Positions 1 through 9,801 are shown, counted from the stretch's first letter. The stretch is DNA of 64,000 bases from VAZQ01 sp963821505 (GCA_963821505.1 CAWGEH010000007.1:134541-198540); one strand, 5' to 3'. Numbers and translations: made by a program. Notes: generated by a model not told the origin, from the sequence alone.

Positions 1-1206
1 TGGCTTCGGCGTCACGCGCGCCTTGGAAAGGTCCTCGAATATCGATTCGACCGTTTCCACGCTGTCGGCACGGTTGGTCCCGATGATGCCGGTCGGCCCG
101 CGTTTGATCCAACCGGTGACGTACATGCCAGGCATCGGATCCTGGCCGATCAGGCAACGGCCCTTGTGGTTCGGGATGATCCCGGCGCGCTCGTCGAAGC
201 TCACCCCGGGGACGGCGACAGCCCTGTAGCCGACGCTGCGCAGGACGAGGCTGCAAGGTAGATCAAGCGTCTGCGCTGTTGCGACCGCGACCTGGGCGAA
301 CGGCGGCCCCTCCATGCGGTTCTTGGCGAGGGTCACTGACCGCACCCTGCCCGACCCGTTTATTCGCACCGGCGTCTCGAAAAAACGCAACCGTATTCGC
401 CTGCTGCAGCCCGCCGGCGGTGCCGCGGCAAAAGCCCTCAGAAGCGACATGTTCTTCTTGGCGTCGTCGCTGCGCGCATCCGAAATTTCAGCGGTGCATG
501 CCGCCCCGAGTTCAAGATCTTCGCCGGCCACGATTGCGGCGCAATCGCGGATCTGTCCGAGCTCCTTGAGCTCAACCGGCGTGAACTTGATCTGTGCCGG
601 CCCCCGCCTGCCGACGACGTAGATATCGCGGATACGGCTCTCGGCGAGCGCGGCGAGCGCGTGCTCGGCGATATCGGTCCGGCGCAAGTCGTCGACCGGC
701 GTGGCGAGGATGCGGGCGACGTCTCCGGCGACGTTGCCCTGGCCGATGACCACGGCGCACTCGCCGGAAAAATCGAACCCGCGGTCGCGATAATCGGGGT
801 GTGCGTTGTACCAACCGACGAACTCGGTGGCGGTGTGACTGCCCGCGAGGTCCTCGCCGGGAATTCCAAGGCGCCGGTCGGCGCTCGCACCGCAGGCCAG
901 GATGACGACATGATAGGCGCTGCGTAATTGCTCGATCGTCAAGGTGCGGCCGATCTCGACATTGCCGAGAAAAGCGAAACCGGGAGAGCGCGCGATCTTG
1001 TCGTAGACCAGGGTGACTTGCTTGATCTTGGGATGGTCCGGCGCCACCCCGCCGCGAACCAGGCCGAAAGGCGTCGGCAGCCGATCGAACATGTCGACCT
1101 GCACGTCAGTGCGGCGGCGCAGCAAGGTTTCTGCGGCATAGAACCCGCTGGGACCACTGCCAACGATTGCCACCTGGAGCGGTTCGGATTGGCCGGCGGT
1201 TGTCAT
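1..1206 (-). CDS. Ferredoxin--NADP+ reductase, adrenodoxin-reductase (FprA) type; 3' end outside window
   Basis: Reading the minus strand from the ATG at 1206 gives 402 uninterrupted codons that run off the window edge, so the C-terminus is missing. The N-terminus has the FAD-binding motif VGSGPSGFYAAE (about residues 15-26). A second dinucleotide motif, VIGQGNVAGDVARIL, sits in the middle, as in NADPH-ferredoxin reductases of the FprA/adrenodoxin reductase family. Near the visible end lies a WIKRGPTGIIGTN segment typical of this family. It should move electrons from NADPH to a ferredoxin in the cytoplasm. It lies 31 bp downstream of a ferredoxin gene on the same strand, so the two probably form an operon that supplies the Rieske oxygenase nearby; that pairing is inference. 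Confidence 0.88.
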   Translation of the reverse strand, partial: MTTAGQSEPLQVAIVGSGPSGFYAAETLLRRRTDVQVDMFDRLPTPFGLVRGGVAPDHPKIKQVTLVYDKIARSPGFAFLGNVEIGRTLTIEQLRSAYHVVILACGASADRRLGIPGEDLAGSHTATEFVGWYNAHPDYRDRGFDFSGECAVVIGQGNVAGDVARILATPVDDLRRTDIAEHALAALAESRIRDIYVVGRRGPAQIKFTPVELKELGQIRDCAAIVAGEDLELGAACTAEISDARSDDAKKNMSLLRAFAAAPPAGCSRRIRLRFFETPVRINGSGRVRSVTLAKNRMEGPPFAQVAVATAQTLDLPCSLVLRSVGYRAVAVPGVSFDERAGIIPNHKGRCLIGQDPMPGMYVTGWIKRGPTGIIGTNRADSVETVESIFEDLSKARVTPKP

Positions 1207-1237
1207 CGCGCGAGCTTCGGAGAAATGGACTGGCCGG

Positions 1238-1543
1238 TCAGTAGCCGAGCTCGGCGCGGCGGCTTTCGGCCGTCGGCAGCGGCGGCTGCTTATCTTCGAC
1301 CACCGGGAGCGTCTTCGACTTTTCGGCGTTGACCGCGATCCAATAAATCTGGCCCTCCGCCAGATCCTCCTCCGCCAGAATCGCCTTGACCGGACAGACC
1401 GGAATGCACGCGCGGCAGTCGATGCAGACGTCGTTGTCGATATAGACCATCTCGTCGTCGGCGTGGAAGCAGGCGACCGGGCAGACCGCCACGCATTCGG
1501 TGAATCGGCACAGCCGGCAATTCTCAGTCACCAGGATCGTCAT
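1238..1543 (-). CDS. fdxA: 7Fe/8Fe ferredoxin, FdxA-like
   Basis: 101-residue ferredoxin. The start chosen is the ATG at 1543, which has a GGGGAAC ribosome site just upstream; the longer open frame upstream has no coding character. The first cluster region is ENCRLCRFTECVAVCPV, and the second is CIDCRACIPVCPV, a CxxCxxCxxxCP motif. The spacing matches FdxA-type ferredoxins carrying one [3Fe-4S] and one [4Fe-4S] cluster. It is a soluble electron carrier. The reductase gene follows 31 bp downstream. A shared operator-like element lies about 100 bp upstream at 1641-1655. The symbol is by family resemblance. Confidence 0.88.
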   Translation of the reverse strand: MTILVTENCRLCRFTECVAVCPVACFHADDEMVYIDNDVCIDCRACIPVCPVKAILAEEDLAEGQIYWIAVNAEKSKTLPVVEDKQPPLPTAESRRAELGY

Positions 1544-1640
1544 CGTCGTTCCCCATGCAATATCTCCCCCGCCCCGCTCCGGCGCGCGACGCTGGGGTCC
1601 CGGCTTCGGTCGAAGACTAAATCGCCCTCCCGCAGAAATC

Positions 1641-1655
1641 AAACATGAAACATTA
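1641..1655 (-). promoter_or_regulatory. Shared TTCATGTTT element, copy 1 (ferredoxin operon)
   Basis: The plus strand reads AAACATGAAACATTA; read toward the ferredoxin gene this is TAATGTTTCATGTTT. It resembles three other sites in front of genes of this island: 1800-1810, 9864-9878 and 11813-11827. It sits about 98 bp upstream of the ferredoxin ATG. I infer an operator for one regulator. No regulator gene is visible nearby. Confidence 0.45.
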
Positions 1656-1799
1656 TATGCTCCCGCGCTCGGCGGATTGCCGCAAGTCGGGGCATTTTGC
1701 GCGTTTTTGCCCACTTTCTGAGCACTCTCCCCAGGTTTCATAGGGATAGGCTATGGGTCGATTGACTTTGAAATACCTCGGAGAAATGATGGTGGCATA

Positions 1800-1810
1800 A
1801 AACATGAAAG
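1800..1810 (+). promoter_or_regulatory. Shared TTCATGTTT element, copy 2 (importer operon)
   Basis: AAACATGAAAG on the plus strand, the most degenerate copy, 64-74 bp upstream of the substrate-binding protein start. The core CTTTCATGTTT on the opposite strand is retained. Confidence 0.35.
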
Positions 1811-1873
1811 GCGAGCCGCACTCCTCCGGGCGGCTGGCAGAACCAGGGGTCGCGGAGGGCACAGGAGGGGTCA

Positions 1874-3067
1874 ATGCTCAATGCGTTCGCCGCCCGGCTC
1901 GGACTTGCGATCCTCGCATCAGCGCTCGTCGTCGCTCCAACCCACGCCTTCGCCCAGGACCCGATCAAGCTCGGATTCTTCGGCCCGCTCACCGAGCGCT
2001 TCGCCGGACTCGGCCTCGATGCCAAGAAAGGCGCCGATCTCGCCGTCAAGCAGGCCAACGCCGCCGGCGGCGTCAACGGTCGACGCATCGAGCTCGTGGT
2101 CTATGACGACCGCGGCAACCGTTCCGAAGCGGTTGCGGTGGCGCGCAAGCTCATCGAGCAGGACAAAGTATCGGCCATCATCAGCGGCTCGCTCAGCCTG
2201 ACCAGCATCGCGGCGGCGCCCATCATCAGCGAAGCGAAAGTGCCGATGATCGCGGCCTATTCGAACGCGGTGGGCGTGGTCAAAGGCAACGACTACGTGT
2301 TCCGCTGGGCCAGCGTTGCCGACGTGCAGGGCTGGGTCATGGGCCACCACGCGATGAATGAGCGCGGCTACAAGCGCTTCGCACTGTTGATGCAGGACGA
2401 GGAATACGGCCGCGGCATCATCAACGGCGCGGAAAAGGCAATCGCCAAGCTCGGCGGGCAAGTCGCCTACAAGAAAGCGTTCCCGCCAAGCGAACGCGAA
2501 TTCCGCGCCATGATGACGGAGATCAAGGATCTGAACGTCGACGCCGTGATGGTCAGCGGGCTAGGACCCGTGCTGACCGCGGCCGGCCGCCAGGGCTATG
2601 AGCTCGGCGTGTTCCCGAAGGCGCAGCTGTATGTCGGCTGCGACCTCAACGAGATCGATTGGTACAAGGGCATCGGCGAATACGGCGATGGCACCATCGG
2701 AACGCTGGAATTCATTATCCCCACCGAACATGATTTCACCAAGCAGTTCATGGCCGCCTTCCAGAAGGAATACAACGAGACGATCATCACCCACGAAGCC
2801 GGCCTGACTTACGATGCCGTCCGCCTCATGATCGATGCGATCAAGCGCGGAGGCGTCGATCGCGAAGGCATCCGCAAGGCTCTCGCGGAGACCAAATCCT
2901 TCATGAATCTCTCGGGCGTCAACGTCGCCTATACCGAGCTGCGTGAGCCGATGCTTCCGATCGCGCTCGGAACTTGGGACAAGAAGATCAAGGATATCAA
3001 GCTGCTCAAATTCGTAACGGACAAAGAGCTGATCGATCCCCGGCCTTGGTATCAGTATTACAAATAG
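1874..3067 (+). CDS. Periplasmic substrate-binding protein of a branched-chain amino acid-type (HAAT) ABC importer
   Basis: 397 residues, usual length for LivJ/LivK-type receptors. An N-terminal signal peptide ends near AFAQD (about residue 28). The mature part starts with IKLGFFGPLTERFAGLG and contains INGAEKAI and IITHEAGLTYDAVRLMIDAI, as expected for periplasmic binding protein type I folds. A strong AGGAGGGG site lies 5 nt before the ATG. It is the first gene of a five-gene operon with two permeases and two ATPases. The ligand cannot be told from sequence. This family carries amino acids, amides, ureas and aromatic acids, and the oxygenase and asparaginase nearby make a nitrogenous or aromatic ligand plausible. 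Confidence 0.9.
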   Translation: MLNAFAARLGLAILASALVVAPTHAFAQDPIKLGFFGPLTERFAGLGLDAKKGADLAVKQANAAGGVNGRRIELVVYDDRGNRSEAVAVARKLIEQDKVSAIISGSLSLTSIAAAPIISEAKVPMIAAYSNAVGVVKGNDYVFRWASVADVQGWVMGHHAMNERGYKRFALLMQDEEYGRGIINGAEKAIAKLGGQVAYKKAFPPSEREFRAMMTEIKDLNVDAVMVSGLGPVLTAAGRQGYELGVFPKAQLYVGCDLNEIDWYKGIGEYGDGTIGTLEFIIPTEHDFTKQFMAAFQKEYNETIITHEAGLTYDAVRLMIDAIKRGGVDREGIRKALAETKSFMNLSGVNVAYTELREPMLPIALGTWDKKIKDIKLLKFVTDKELIDPRPWYQYYK

Positions 3068-3121
3068 CGGCCCGCACGTGTCGGCGCGCGCTCGCGCTAC
3101 GGTTGCCCTGTCGCGGGACCC

Positions 3122-4003
3122 ATGACCAGTTCCCTGCACGCGACGGTGATCAGTCAGCAGCTCGTCAATGGGCTGGCGCTGGGATCGATCTACGCCATGA
3201 TCGCCGTCGGCTTGGCGTTGATCTACGGCGTCCTGCGCGTGCTTCATATCGCCCATGCCGGCGTCTACACGGCCGGTGCCTATCTGGGCCTGTACTTCTA
3301 CAATCTCGCCGGAAACCTGGTCGTCGCCGTGATCGGGGCGATGATCGTCGCAGGCCTGATCGGCGCATTGATCGAGCGTTTCGTGTACCGCCCGATGCTG
3401 CCGAAGCCGCGCATCGTTGCGCTGATCGCCAGCATCGGCCTCTTCATCTGCCTGTCTGACCTCTTTCGCATTCTCGCGGGGCCGCATCAGCTCGCCTTCG
3501 ACGTGCCGTCGCTCGCGGGACGCGTGGCCGTTGCCGGCGTGACGGTGACCGGCGCCGATTGCCTGATCCTGGGCGGAACCGCCGTCATCTTCATCGCGCT
3601 CTGGTTCGTCATCCGGCACACTTCGCTTGGCTTCGCGATCCGGGCGGTCGCGCAAGACATCGAGACCGCCAAGGTGATGGGAATCGACGTCGACCGCAGC
3701 GTGCTGGCCGTCTTCTTCATCGGCTCGGCAATCGCCGCGTTCGGCGGCATCATGGTCGCGATCCTCTACAACGCTGTCTACACCAGCATGGGCGACATGA
3801 TCGGATACAAAGGCCTTGCGCTCATCGTCATCGGCGGATTCGGGAGCATGACCGGCGCCGTCCTGGCCGCGTTCATCCTCGGCATCACGGAGACCGTGCT
3901 GACCACCTACGCCGACATCCCGATGTCGCGCGACGCCATCGCGATGTTGCTGCTGGTCATTCTGATTCTGCTGCGGCCCCAGGGATTGCTCGGAAAGACG
4001 TAA
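3122..4003 (+). CDS. LivH-type inner-membrane permease
   Basis: 293 residues, strongly hydrophobic with about eight membrane spans. It starts QQLVNGLALGSIYAMIAVGL, the classic LivH amino-terminal signature, and contains the cytoplasmic AIRAVAQDIETAKVMGID loop that contacts the ATPases. It forms the channel with the LivM-type protein that begins 4 bp downstream. The gap to the binding protein gene is 54 bp. Confidence 0.92.
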   Translation: MTSSLHATVISQQLVNGLALGSIYAMIAVGLALIYGVLRVLHIAHAGVYTAGAYLGLYFYNLAGNLVVAVIGAMIVAGLIGALIERFVYRPMLPKPRIVALIASIGLFICLSDLFRILAGPHQLAFDVPSLAGRVAVAGVTVTGADCLILGGTAVIFIALWFVIRHTSLGFAIRAVAQDIETAKVMGIDVDRSVLAVFFIGSAIAAFGGIMVAILYNAVYTSMGDMIGYKGLALIVIGGFGSMTGAVLAAFILGITETVLTTYADIPMSRDAIAMLLLVILILLRPQGLLGKT

Positions 4004-4006
4004 ATC

Positions 4007-4930
4007 GTGCTCGACGCCTACGTCATCACCATTCTGACCCTGATGGGCATATGGAGCGTGGTCGCGCTCGGCCTCAACGTCATCACCGGGCTCGCCGGCC
4101 AATTCAATCTCGGCGTCGGCGTCTATATGGGGACCGGCGCCTATGCGAGCGCCATGCTGACGACGGCCGCCGGCTTCACGTTCTGGGAGGCGTTGCCGCT
4201 TGCGATCGCAGCGTCGGCGGCCATGGGCTTTCTCACCGGCCTGCCGGCGCTTCGCGTCCGCGAGGATTCGCTCGCGGTGCTCAGCATCGGTCTCGTTTTC
4301 GTATTCGAGTCGCTGATCATCTACCTGCCCTACTTCGGCGGTCCGCTCGGCATCAGCCGGGTTCCGCGCGCGACCTTCGCGGGCGAGCCGGCGACCAACC
4401 AGACCTATCTCGTGATCGTTGTCGCAGCTCTCGTGTTGAGCATCGCAGCCGCGCTCTACCTTCGCCGCTCCTGGATGGGCCTCGCTTGGGAGAGCATCCG
4501 CGAGGATGAAACGTCGGCGCAGGTGCTCGGCATCGATCCGGCGCGCTACAAGCTTTATGCCTTTACCATCGGAGCAGCCTTCGCCGGCCTCGGCGGCGTC
4601 CTCTATGCGCACTTCATCCGCTTCGTGACGCCCTACGACTTCGGCTTCCTGCCGTCGATCTACGTCCTCGTGATGGTCGTGTTCGGCGGCCTCGGCACGG
4701 TGCGCGGCGCGGTTTTCGGCGCGTGCTTCCTGACGGTGCTGCCGGAATTGTTCCGCTTCGTGCAGGACTATCGCAATCTGATCTACGGCCTGACGCTGGT
4801 CCTGCTCATGCTTTACGAGCCCCGCGGCCTGCTCGGCGATGGCAGCCATGCCTGGCGCGCGCTACGCGCGGGCTGGACGCGCGTCCGGACCATCCTAACC
4901 AGTCGGCGCTCGTATGCTGCAAATCCGTAA
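4007..4930 (+). CDS. LivM-type inner-membrane permease
   Basis: 307 residues with many membrane segments. It begins at a GTG three bases after the LivH stop. The signature LGLNVITGLAGQFNLGVGVYMGTGAY is near residue 25, and the coupling loop AWESIREDETSAQVLGID follows in the second half. The final 17 bp overlap the ATPase gene, indicating tight translational coupling. Partner of the LivH-type subunit. Confidence 0.92.
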   Translation: MLDAYVITILTLMGIWSVVALGLNVITGLAGQFNLGVGVYMGTGAYASAMLTTAAGFTFWEALPLAIAASAAMGFLTGLPALRVREDSLAVLSIGLVFVFESLIIYLPYFGGPLGISRVPRATFAGEPATNQTYLVIVVAALVLSIAAALYLRRSWMGLAWESIREDETSAQVLGIDPARYKLYAFTIGAAFAGLGGVLYAHFIRFVTPYDFGFLPSIYVLVMVVFGGLGTVRGAVFGACFLTVLPELFRFVQDYRNLIYGLTLVLLMLYEPRGLLGDGSHAWRALRAGWTRVRTILTSRRSYAANP

Positions 4931-5654
4931 CCTCACGCGGCGCTTTGCCGGGCTCACCGCCGTGAGCAATGTCAGCCTCGAGGTGCGGCCGGGACAGATT
5001 TTCGGCGTGATTGGGCCGAACGGCGCCGGCAAGACGACGTTCTTCAACCTGCTGAGCGGGACGATCCCCTGCACCGCGGGCGACATCATTTTCAAGGGCA
5101 AGCCCATTCAGAAATTGCGACCCCACCGCATCGCGCGGCTTGGAATCGGGCGGACCTTCCAGATCGTGCGTCCGTTCAGCCAGCTTACGGTCTTGGAGAA
5201 CGTGCTCGTCGCCATCGGCGTGCAGCATTGCTCCAACTTCTTCTCGGCGCTCGGCCCTAGCCGGAGACGGCCGCATCGCGAGGCGGCGCGGGCGCTGCTG
5301 CGGCGGGCGCATCTGGATCGCCACGAGAACGAGGTCGCCGCCAATCTGCCGCTCGGTATCCTTCGGCGGCTCGAAATTGCACGCGCGCTCGGCTTGCGGC
5401 CCGACTTGATCCTGCTCGATGAATCGTTTTCCGGACTGAGTCACCGGGAAGCCCTCTCCCTGGTCGACCTCGTGCGCGAGCTGCAAGCCGGCGGCATGAC
5501 CATCCTGCTGATCGAACACAATATGCAGATCGCCATGAACCTGTGCGACCGCGTCGCCGTGCTCGATCGCGGCGAGAAGATCGCGGAGGGAACGCCCCTG
5601 GAGGTCCGCGACGATCCGCGCGTGATTACGGCCTATCTCGGTAGCGACGCATGA
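4914..5654 (+). CDS. LivG-type ABC importer ATPase
   Basis: 246 residues. Walker A GPNGAGKTTFFNLLSG is near residue 33. The usual LSGG signature position is occupied by a less typical NLPLGILRRLEIARAL, followed by Walker B LILLDES and the H-loop LLIEHNM. Compared with most LivG proteins the signature lacks the LSGGQ core, and Walker B ends DES instead of DEP. It starts inside the permease gene and overlaps the second ATPase gene by 4 bp. It hydrolyses ATP to drive import together with the LivF-type subunit. Confidence 0.9.
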   Translation: MLQIRNLTRRFAGLTAVSNVSLEVRPGQIFGVIGPNGAGKTTFFNLLSGTIPCTAGDIIFKGKPIQKLRPHRIARLGIGRTFQIVRPFSQLTVLENVLVAIGVQHCSNFFSALGPSRRRPHREAARALLRRAHLDRHENEVAANLPLGILRRLEIARALGLRPDLILLDESFSGLSHREALSLVDLVRELQAGGMTILLIEHNMQIAMNLCDRVAVLDRGEKIAEGTPLEVRDDPRVITAYLGSDA

Positions 5655-6355
5655 TCGAGATCAGCGACCTGCATGTGAACTATGGCCGCGTCCACGCTCT
5701 GTCGTCGGTCTCGATCAAGCTTCGCCCAGGGGAGATCTTCGCCGTGCTCGGCGCCAACGGGGCCGGCAAGACCACGTTGTTGCGATCGATTCTGGGCCTG
5801 ACCGCCGCCACGGGCGGGATCCGCTTCGACGGCGTTGATATCTCCCGGCTGTCGGTCACCGAGCGCGTGCGCCGGGGGATCGCGCTGGTGCCGGAGGGAC
5901 GCCGGCTGTTTCCCGACTTCACCGTGGAAGAAAATCTCAGGATCGGCGCGTTCAATCGCGCCGACCGCGCCGAGGTTGAGGGCGACATCGCCGATGTCTG
6001 CGAGATCTTTCCGATCCTGAGGGAGCGTTCCCGGCAGCGTTCACGCACGCTGTCCGGTGGCGAAGGACAGATGCTGGCGATCGGGCGCGCGCTGCTCGCG
6101 CGGCCGCGGCTCCTCCTGCTCGACGAGCCTTCGGTGGGACTGATGCCGATCGCGGTGAGCGAGATCTTCAAGATGATCGGCAATATTCCCAGGGCGAAGG
6201 CAATCACCGTGCTGCTGGTCGAGCAAAATGCCAGGAAGGCGCTCGCCGTCGCGGATCGTGCCGCTGTGCTGGAATTGGGCCGAGTCGTGTTCGAAGGCGA
6301 CGTCGCTACGGTGGCCGCGGACCCGCGGGTCAAAGAGGCCTATCTCGGCGGCTGA
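5651..6355 (+). CDS. LivF-type ABC importer ATPase
   Basis: 234 residues. Walker A GANGAGKTTLLRSI is near residue 33, the Q-loop region reads LVPEGRRLFPDFTVEENL (typical of LivF), the signature is LSGGEGQMLAIGRAL, and Walker B is LLLLDEPSVGL. The start overlaps the previous stop as ATGA. It is the last gene of the importer operon. The Rieske oxygenase gene converges on it with only 35 bp between the two stops; no convincing terminator hairpin is visible there. Confidence 0.92.
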   Translation: MIEISDLHVNYGRVHALSSVSIKLRPGEIFAVLGANGAGKTTLLRSILGLTAATGGIRFDGVDISRLSVTERVRRGIALVPEGRRLFPDFTVEENLRIGAFNRADRAEVEGDIADVCEIFPILRERSRQRSRTLSGGEGQMLAIGRALLARPRLLLLDEPSVGLMPIAVSEIFKMIGNIPRAKAITVLLVEQNARKALAVADRAAVLELGRVVFEGDVATVAADPRVKEAYLGG

Positions 6356-6390
6356 TCACCGGGCTCTGCGTTCGACCGGCGCCGAACAGA

Positions 6391-7455
6391 TCAGTCGCCG
6401 AACGTTCCGTAGCTGACTCCGAGCTCCTTCAGCCAGCTGCGATAAGCCACCGCCAGACGGTCCGAGCGCACGTGCAGCTCTTCCTTGAGATCGAGCGGGA
6501 TGCGCTCGGGATGCTGGGTCTCGACGATCGCGCGATCCTGCTCGAACACGGCGTCCTGACGCCTGAGAATGTCGGCCTCGGTCAGATCGGCGCCGAAATT
6601 GATCGCAACGCCGAGCCGGATGACGCAGTTGAACTCGTCCACCGGCTGCGCCGTGAGGAATGTGCAGAAGCGATCATTGTCCGAGCCGCGATGGGCGTTC
6701 GCGGGGTCGGCGATCCTCACGTGCTTGTCGAAATATGCGGTGGTCGGCCGCAACACGCGGTAGCGATATTCCGCGTCGACCGGAACCTGGCGATGATCGC
6801 CGTAGGGTTGATGAACACGAATACCGGTCGTGGCGAGGCCTTCGGGGGCCTTGGTGACCTTATAGTCGTTGATCCGGTCGGGCTTCGCCATGACCCCATT
6901 CAGCCCCGCATGCACGAAGGGAAAGTGCGTGGCATCGATGAAGTTCTCGACCGAGCGGAACGCGTTTGCTCCGAACGGATAGGGGCCGGCGTGAAAGACC
7001 CGGAAGCCTTCGCGCCCCCACTCCGGAAACGGCGGCACGTCGTGCTCGGGCTTGCCGAGCGAGCCCCAGATGAAGCCGTAGCGCTCCTCCACACGCTGCG
7101 GAAAGGCCCTCGCCTTCAATGGCGGCGGCGTATCCGGATGGGCCGGGATCAGCACGCACTTCGCCTCACAATCGTAGCGCCAGCCGTGATAGGGGCACAC
7201 CACCGTGCCGTCGACGACCCAACCTTTGGAGAGCTGGGCGCCGCGGTGGATGCACAGATCCTGCCACAGGCACACCTTGCCTTGGTGACGCCACGCCACG
7301 AGATCTTCGCCGAGGAGGCGGATGGGAACGAGCTCGCCTTCCTTCACGTCCTTGGAGAAGGCCACGACGTGCCAGTCGTTGACGAGCGCGGGGTCCGGCT
7401 TTGCCGGTACGCCCATGACCTGGTTTGCAGGACGACGATGAACCTCTTGCAGCAA
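6391..7455 (-). CDS. Rieske non-heme iron oxygenase, large (alpha) subunit
   Basis: 354 residues, phthalate/vanillate-type oxygenase size. The Rieske [2Fe-2S] ligands are C68-x-H70 and C87-x-x-H90 in LCIHRGA and CPYHGW. The catalytic domain has the bridging Asp and facial-triad pattern NFIDATHFPFVHAG, with D174, H177 and H182. No small beta subunit is present, fitting the single-subunit-type group. Residue 14 (ATG at 7416) is an alternative start that better matches the family. Electrons could come from the ferredoxin and reductase at the left end. It follows the molybdopterin oxidoreductase by about 92 bp on the same strand. Substrate unknown. Confidence 0.9.
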   Translation of the reverse strand: MLQEVHRRPANQVMGVPAKPDPALVNDWHVVAFSKDVKEGELVPIRLLGEDLVAWRHQGKVCLWQDLCIHRGAQLSKGWVVDGTVVCPYHGWRYDCEAKCVLIPAHPDTPPPLKARAFPQRVEERYGFIWGSLGKPEHDVPPFPEWGREGFRVFHAGPYPFGANAFRSVENFIDATHFPFVHAGLNGVMAKPDRINDYKVTKAPEGLATTGIRVHQPYGDHRQVPVDAEYRYRVLRPTTAYFDKHVRIADPANAHRGSDNDRFCTFLTAQPVDEFNCVIRLGVAINFGADLTEADILRRQDAVFEQDRAIVETQHPERIPLDLKEELHVRSDRLAVAYRSWLKELGVSYGTFGD

Positions 7456-7547
7456 GCGGCAGCTCCGCTTTTACGTCGCAATGCCCGGCTTCGCGACTAA
7501 ACCATATAGCGGAGCCGCGCGGCAAATCTCGTCAGGTCGCTTCCCGC

Positions 7548-9801
7548 TCATTCCGCCGCGACCCCATGAGCGATTGCATCTTTCCAGCGAGCGGTCACCG
7601 TGCGGGCCGGCGCCTCCGCCCGCGAGACGCGGCACAGCATGGCCTTGAGCGGGCTCGATCCCAGCGCGATGTCGCAGTTGTCCAGGTCGTCGTCGACCAG
7701 GACATTCGAGCAGACCTCGAACACCCCGTGATCGGGTCCGGGCGCCTCCGGAAGCCACCAGCCGTGGGGAATGGTGACGACCTTCTCATGGGTGAGGTTA
7801 TTGAGCGTGACCCGCATGCGCAGTTTCCCGCGCACGGTCTCGATCCAGATGTAATCGTCCTTCTTGATGCCCAGCTTGGCCGCGGTGTCGACATGCATCT
7901 CGGCAAAGGGCTCGGTATTGAGCGAGCGCAGCGACGGGAGCTGGCGGCCTTGCGAATGCCAGAACATCGGCTGCTTGGCGCCGGTGTTGAGGATCAGCGG
8001 GTAATCCTTCCACCGCCCGGGCGTGCTCACCGGGCTCTCGGGCGGCTCGACATGCGCCGGAAGCGGATCGTAGCCCCACTCCTCCATCATCGTGGAGTAG
8101 AGCTCGAACTTGCCGGTGGGCGTACCGAAACCATCCTTCTTGTACTTGTAGTACTCGACCGGCACTTCGACCCCGTGGTCTTTCTTCTTCAGATCGTCCC
8201 AGGTGATTCCCATCGGCCTGAAGTCCTTCGTTGGCGAACTCCTCCAGCGTCGGGAAGTATTCCTCGAAACCGAGCTTGCGGCCGAGTGCGATGATGAACT
8301 CCCAGTCGGATCGCCGTTCGCCGAGCTCGGCCAGCTTGCGCGATACGGTGTCGATGAAGGTCGCCTGCGGGCCTTTGGTCAGCAGGTGGAAACGCGGTTC
8401 TTCGCGCTCGAGATTGCCCGCGGCCGGAAGCACGATGTCGGCGTATTCGGCGGTCGGCGTCATGAAGATGTCCTGCACGACGAGCAGGTCGAGCTTTTTC
8501 ATCGCCTCGATGATGCGGCCGGTGTTGGGAAAGCAGGTGACGGTGTTGTTGCCGACGACGATATAGGCCTTCACCGGATAGGGCTTGTCCGAGAGCATCG
8601 CCTGGTAGAGGGCCGGCGGATGCGCATAGGCATAGGGCGTCATGTTCAACGCCTTGAAGCGATCGCCGCCGATCCGCTTCTTCGCCTGTTCCGGCGACAG
8701 CTTGTCCCACAGCTCGAAATAATTGAGCTTGCCGGCCGGATAGAAGGCGTTGCCGCCGGGCGCATCGATGTTGCCGGTCAGGCCCATCAGGATCAGCAGC
8801 GAGCGCGTGGCCTGGAACGTATTGTTGCCGAGCTGGTCCGTTCCGTTGCCCCACAGCAGGGCTCCGGGCCGGGTGGTGGCGTAGGTCCGCGCCGCCTGCG
8901 CGATCAATTCGGGATCGCACCAGGTGATGTCCGCGACCTTGTGGAGCGGATACTCCTGCACGCGCTGTCGCAGCGCTTCGAACCCGTGGCAGTAGTTTTC
9001 GACGAACTCCTTGTCGTAAAGCTCTTCGTTGATGATGACGTTCATCCAGCCGAGCGCCATGGCCGCGTCGGTTGCCGGGCGCAACGCCAGCCAGATGTCG
9101 ACCGGACCGGCCGGCTTGGGCTTGCGTGGGTCGACGACGATATTGATCGGCTTGCGGTTGAGCGCATCGGTCAACGGCGTGTGGCCGATCAGCCCGTGAT
9201 CGTTGCTGGTCCGCTTCTGCGAGCCCCACTGCACGATGCATCTCGGCTTGCCGTAGACGTCCGGGATCGGCGTCGTGTCCCAGCCTTTCTGGGAGAAATT
9301 GCCGCTGGCCGTCACCTTCGAGACGGCGACCCGCGGGCCGTAGCAGAAATAGGCAATCGCCGTGATGTTCGGCGTTCCGAACAGGTTGGCGAGGCGGCTC
9401 ACGATATGCGTGTTGTTGATGCCGGTGCCGCGGCCGAAGGCGACGGCTTCGGCGCCGTGCTCCGCCTTTATCTTTTGCATGCGCTCGGCGATGTAGCTGA
9501 TCGCCTCGTCCCAGCTGATCCGGCGCCACTTGCCCTCGCCCCTGGCACCGACGCGCATCAGCGGATAGTCGAGACGGTCGGGATGGTAGAGCTGCTCGAT
9601 CGAAGCCGTGCCGGCCTTCGAACACAGCGCCCCCCTGTTGATGGGGTTGTCGCGGTCGCCGATCACCTTGCGGATCGTGCCGTTGACGCGCTCGACGATG
9701 GTCCCGCAGCCGCCGTGGCACATGCGGCATACGGCCTTGAATTGCTCGACGATATCGCTGCCGATCGAGCGGCCGGAGGCAGGTTGGGGCTGCATTTCCA
9801 C
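7548..9801 (-). pseudogene. Molybdopterin oxidoreductase (DMSO reductase superfamily), interrupted by one frameshift
   Basis: Two adjoining frames together encode about 750 residues. The N-terminus has the [4Fe-4S] motif C25-x2-C28-x3-C32-x27-C60 and no twin-arginine signal, so the enzyme should be cytoplasmic. YFCYGPR, with Cys153, lies where the metal ligand often sits. The C-terminal molybdopterin-dinucleotide binding domain (DYPLILNTGAK, PMFWHSQGR) is in the other frame. The shift lies near 8215-8235; deleting one C restores FANEGL followed by RPMGITWDDLKKK. Both halves are well preserved, so this may be a sequencing error. The reaction is not predictable. A shared operator-like element lies just upstream. 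Confidence 0.85.

Larger units (their letters stand above)
1544..1873. other. Divergent promoter region between ferredoxin and ABC importer genes
   Basis: About 330 bp without a gene. It separates the leftward ferredoxin-reductase operon from the rightward importer operon. It holds two copies of the shared element (1641-1655 and 1800-1810), one nearer each gene set, and an AGGAGGGG ribosome site just before the importer start at 1874. Locally AT-rich compared with its surroundings. Confidence 0.6.

Noticed and set aside
2561..4849. 762-codon open frame on the minus strand across the importer genes
   Set aside because: It is the shadow of the rightward importer genes: no family resemblance, and it is rich in Asp, His, Gln and Arg as expected of antisense high-GC frames.
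6356..6390. GTTCG...CGAAC inverted repeat between converging genes
   Set aside because: Only 5 bp stem without a T run; too weak to call a terminator.
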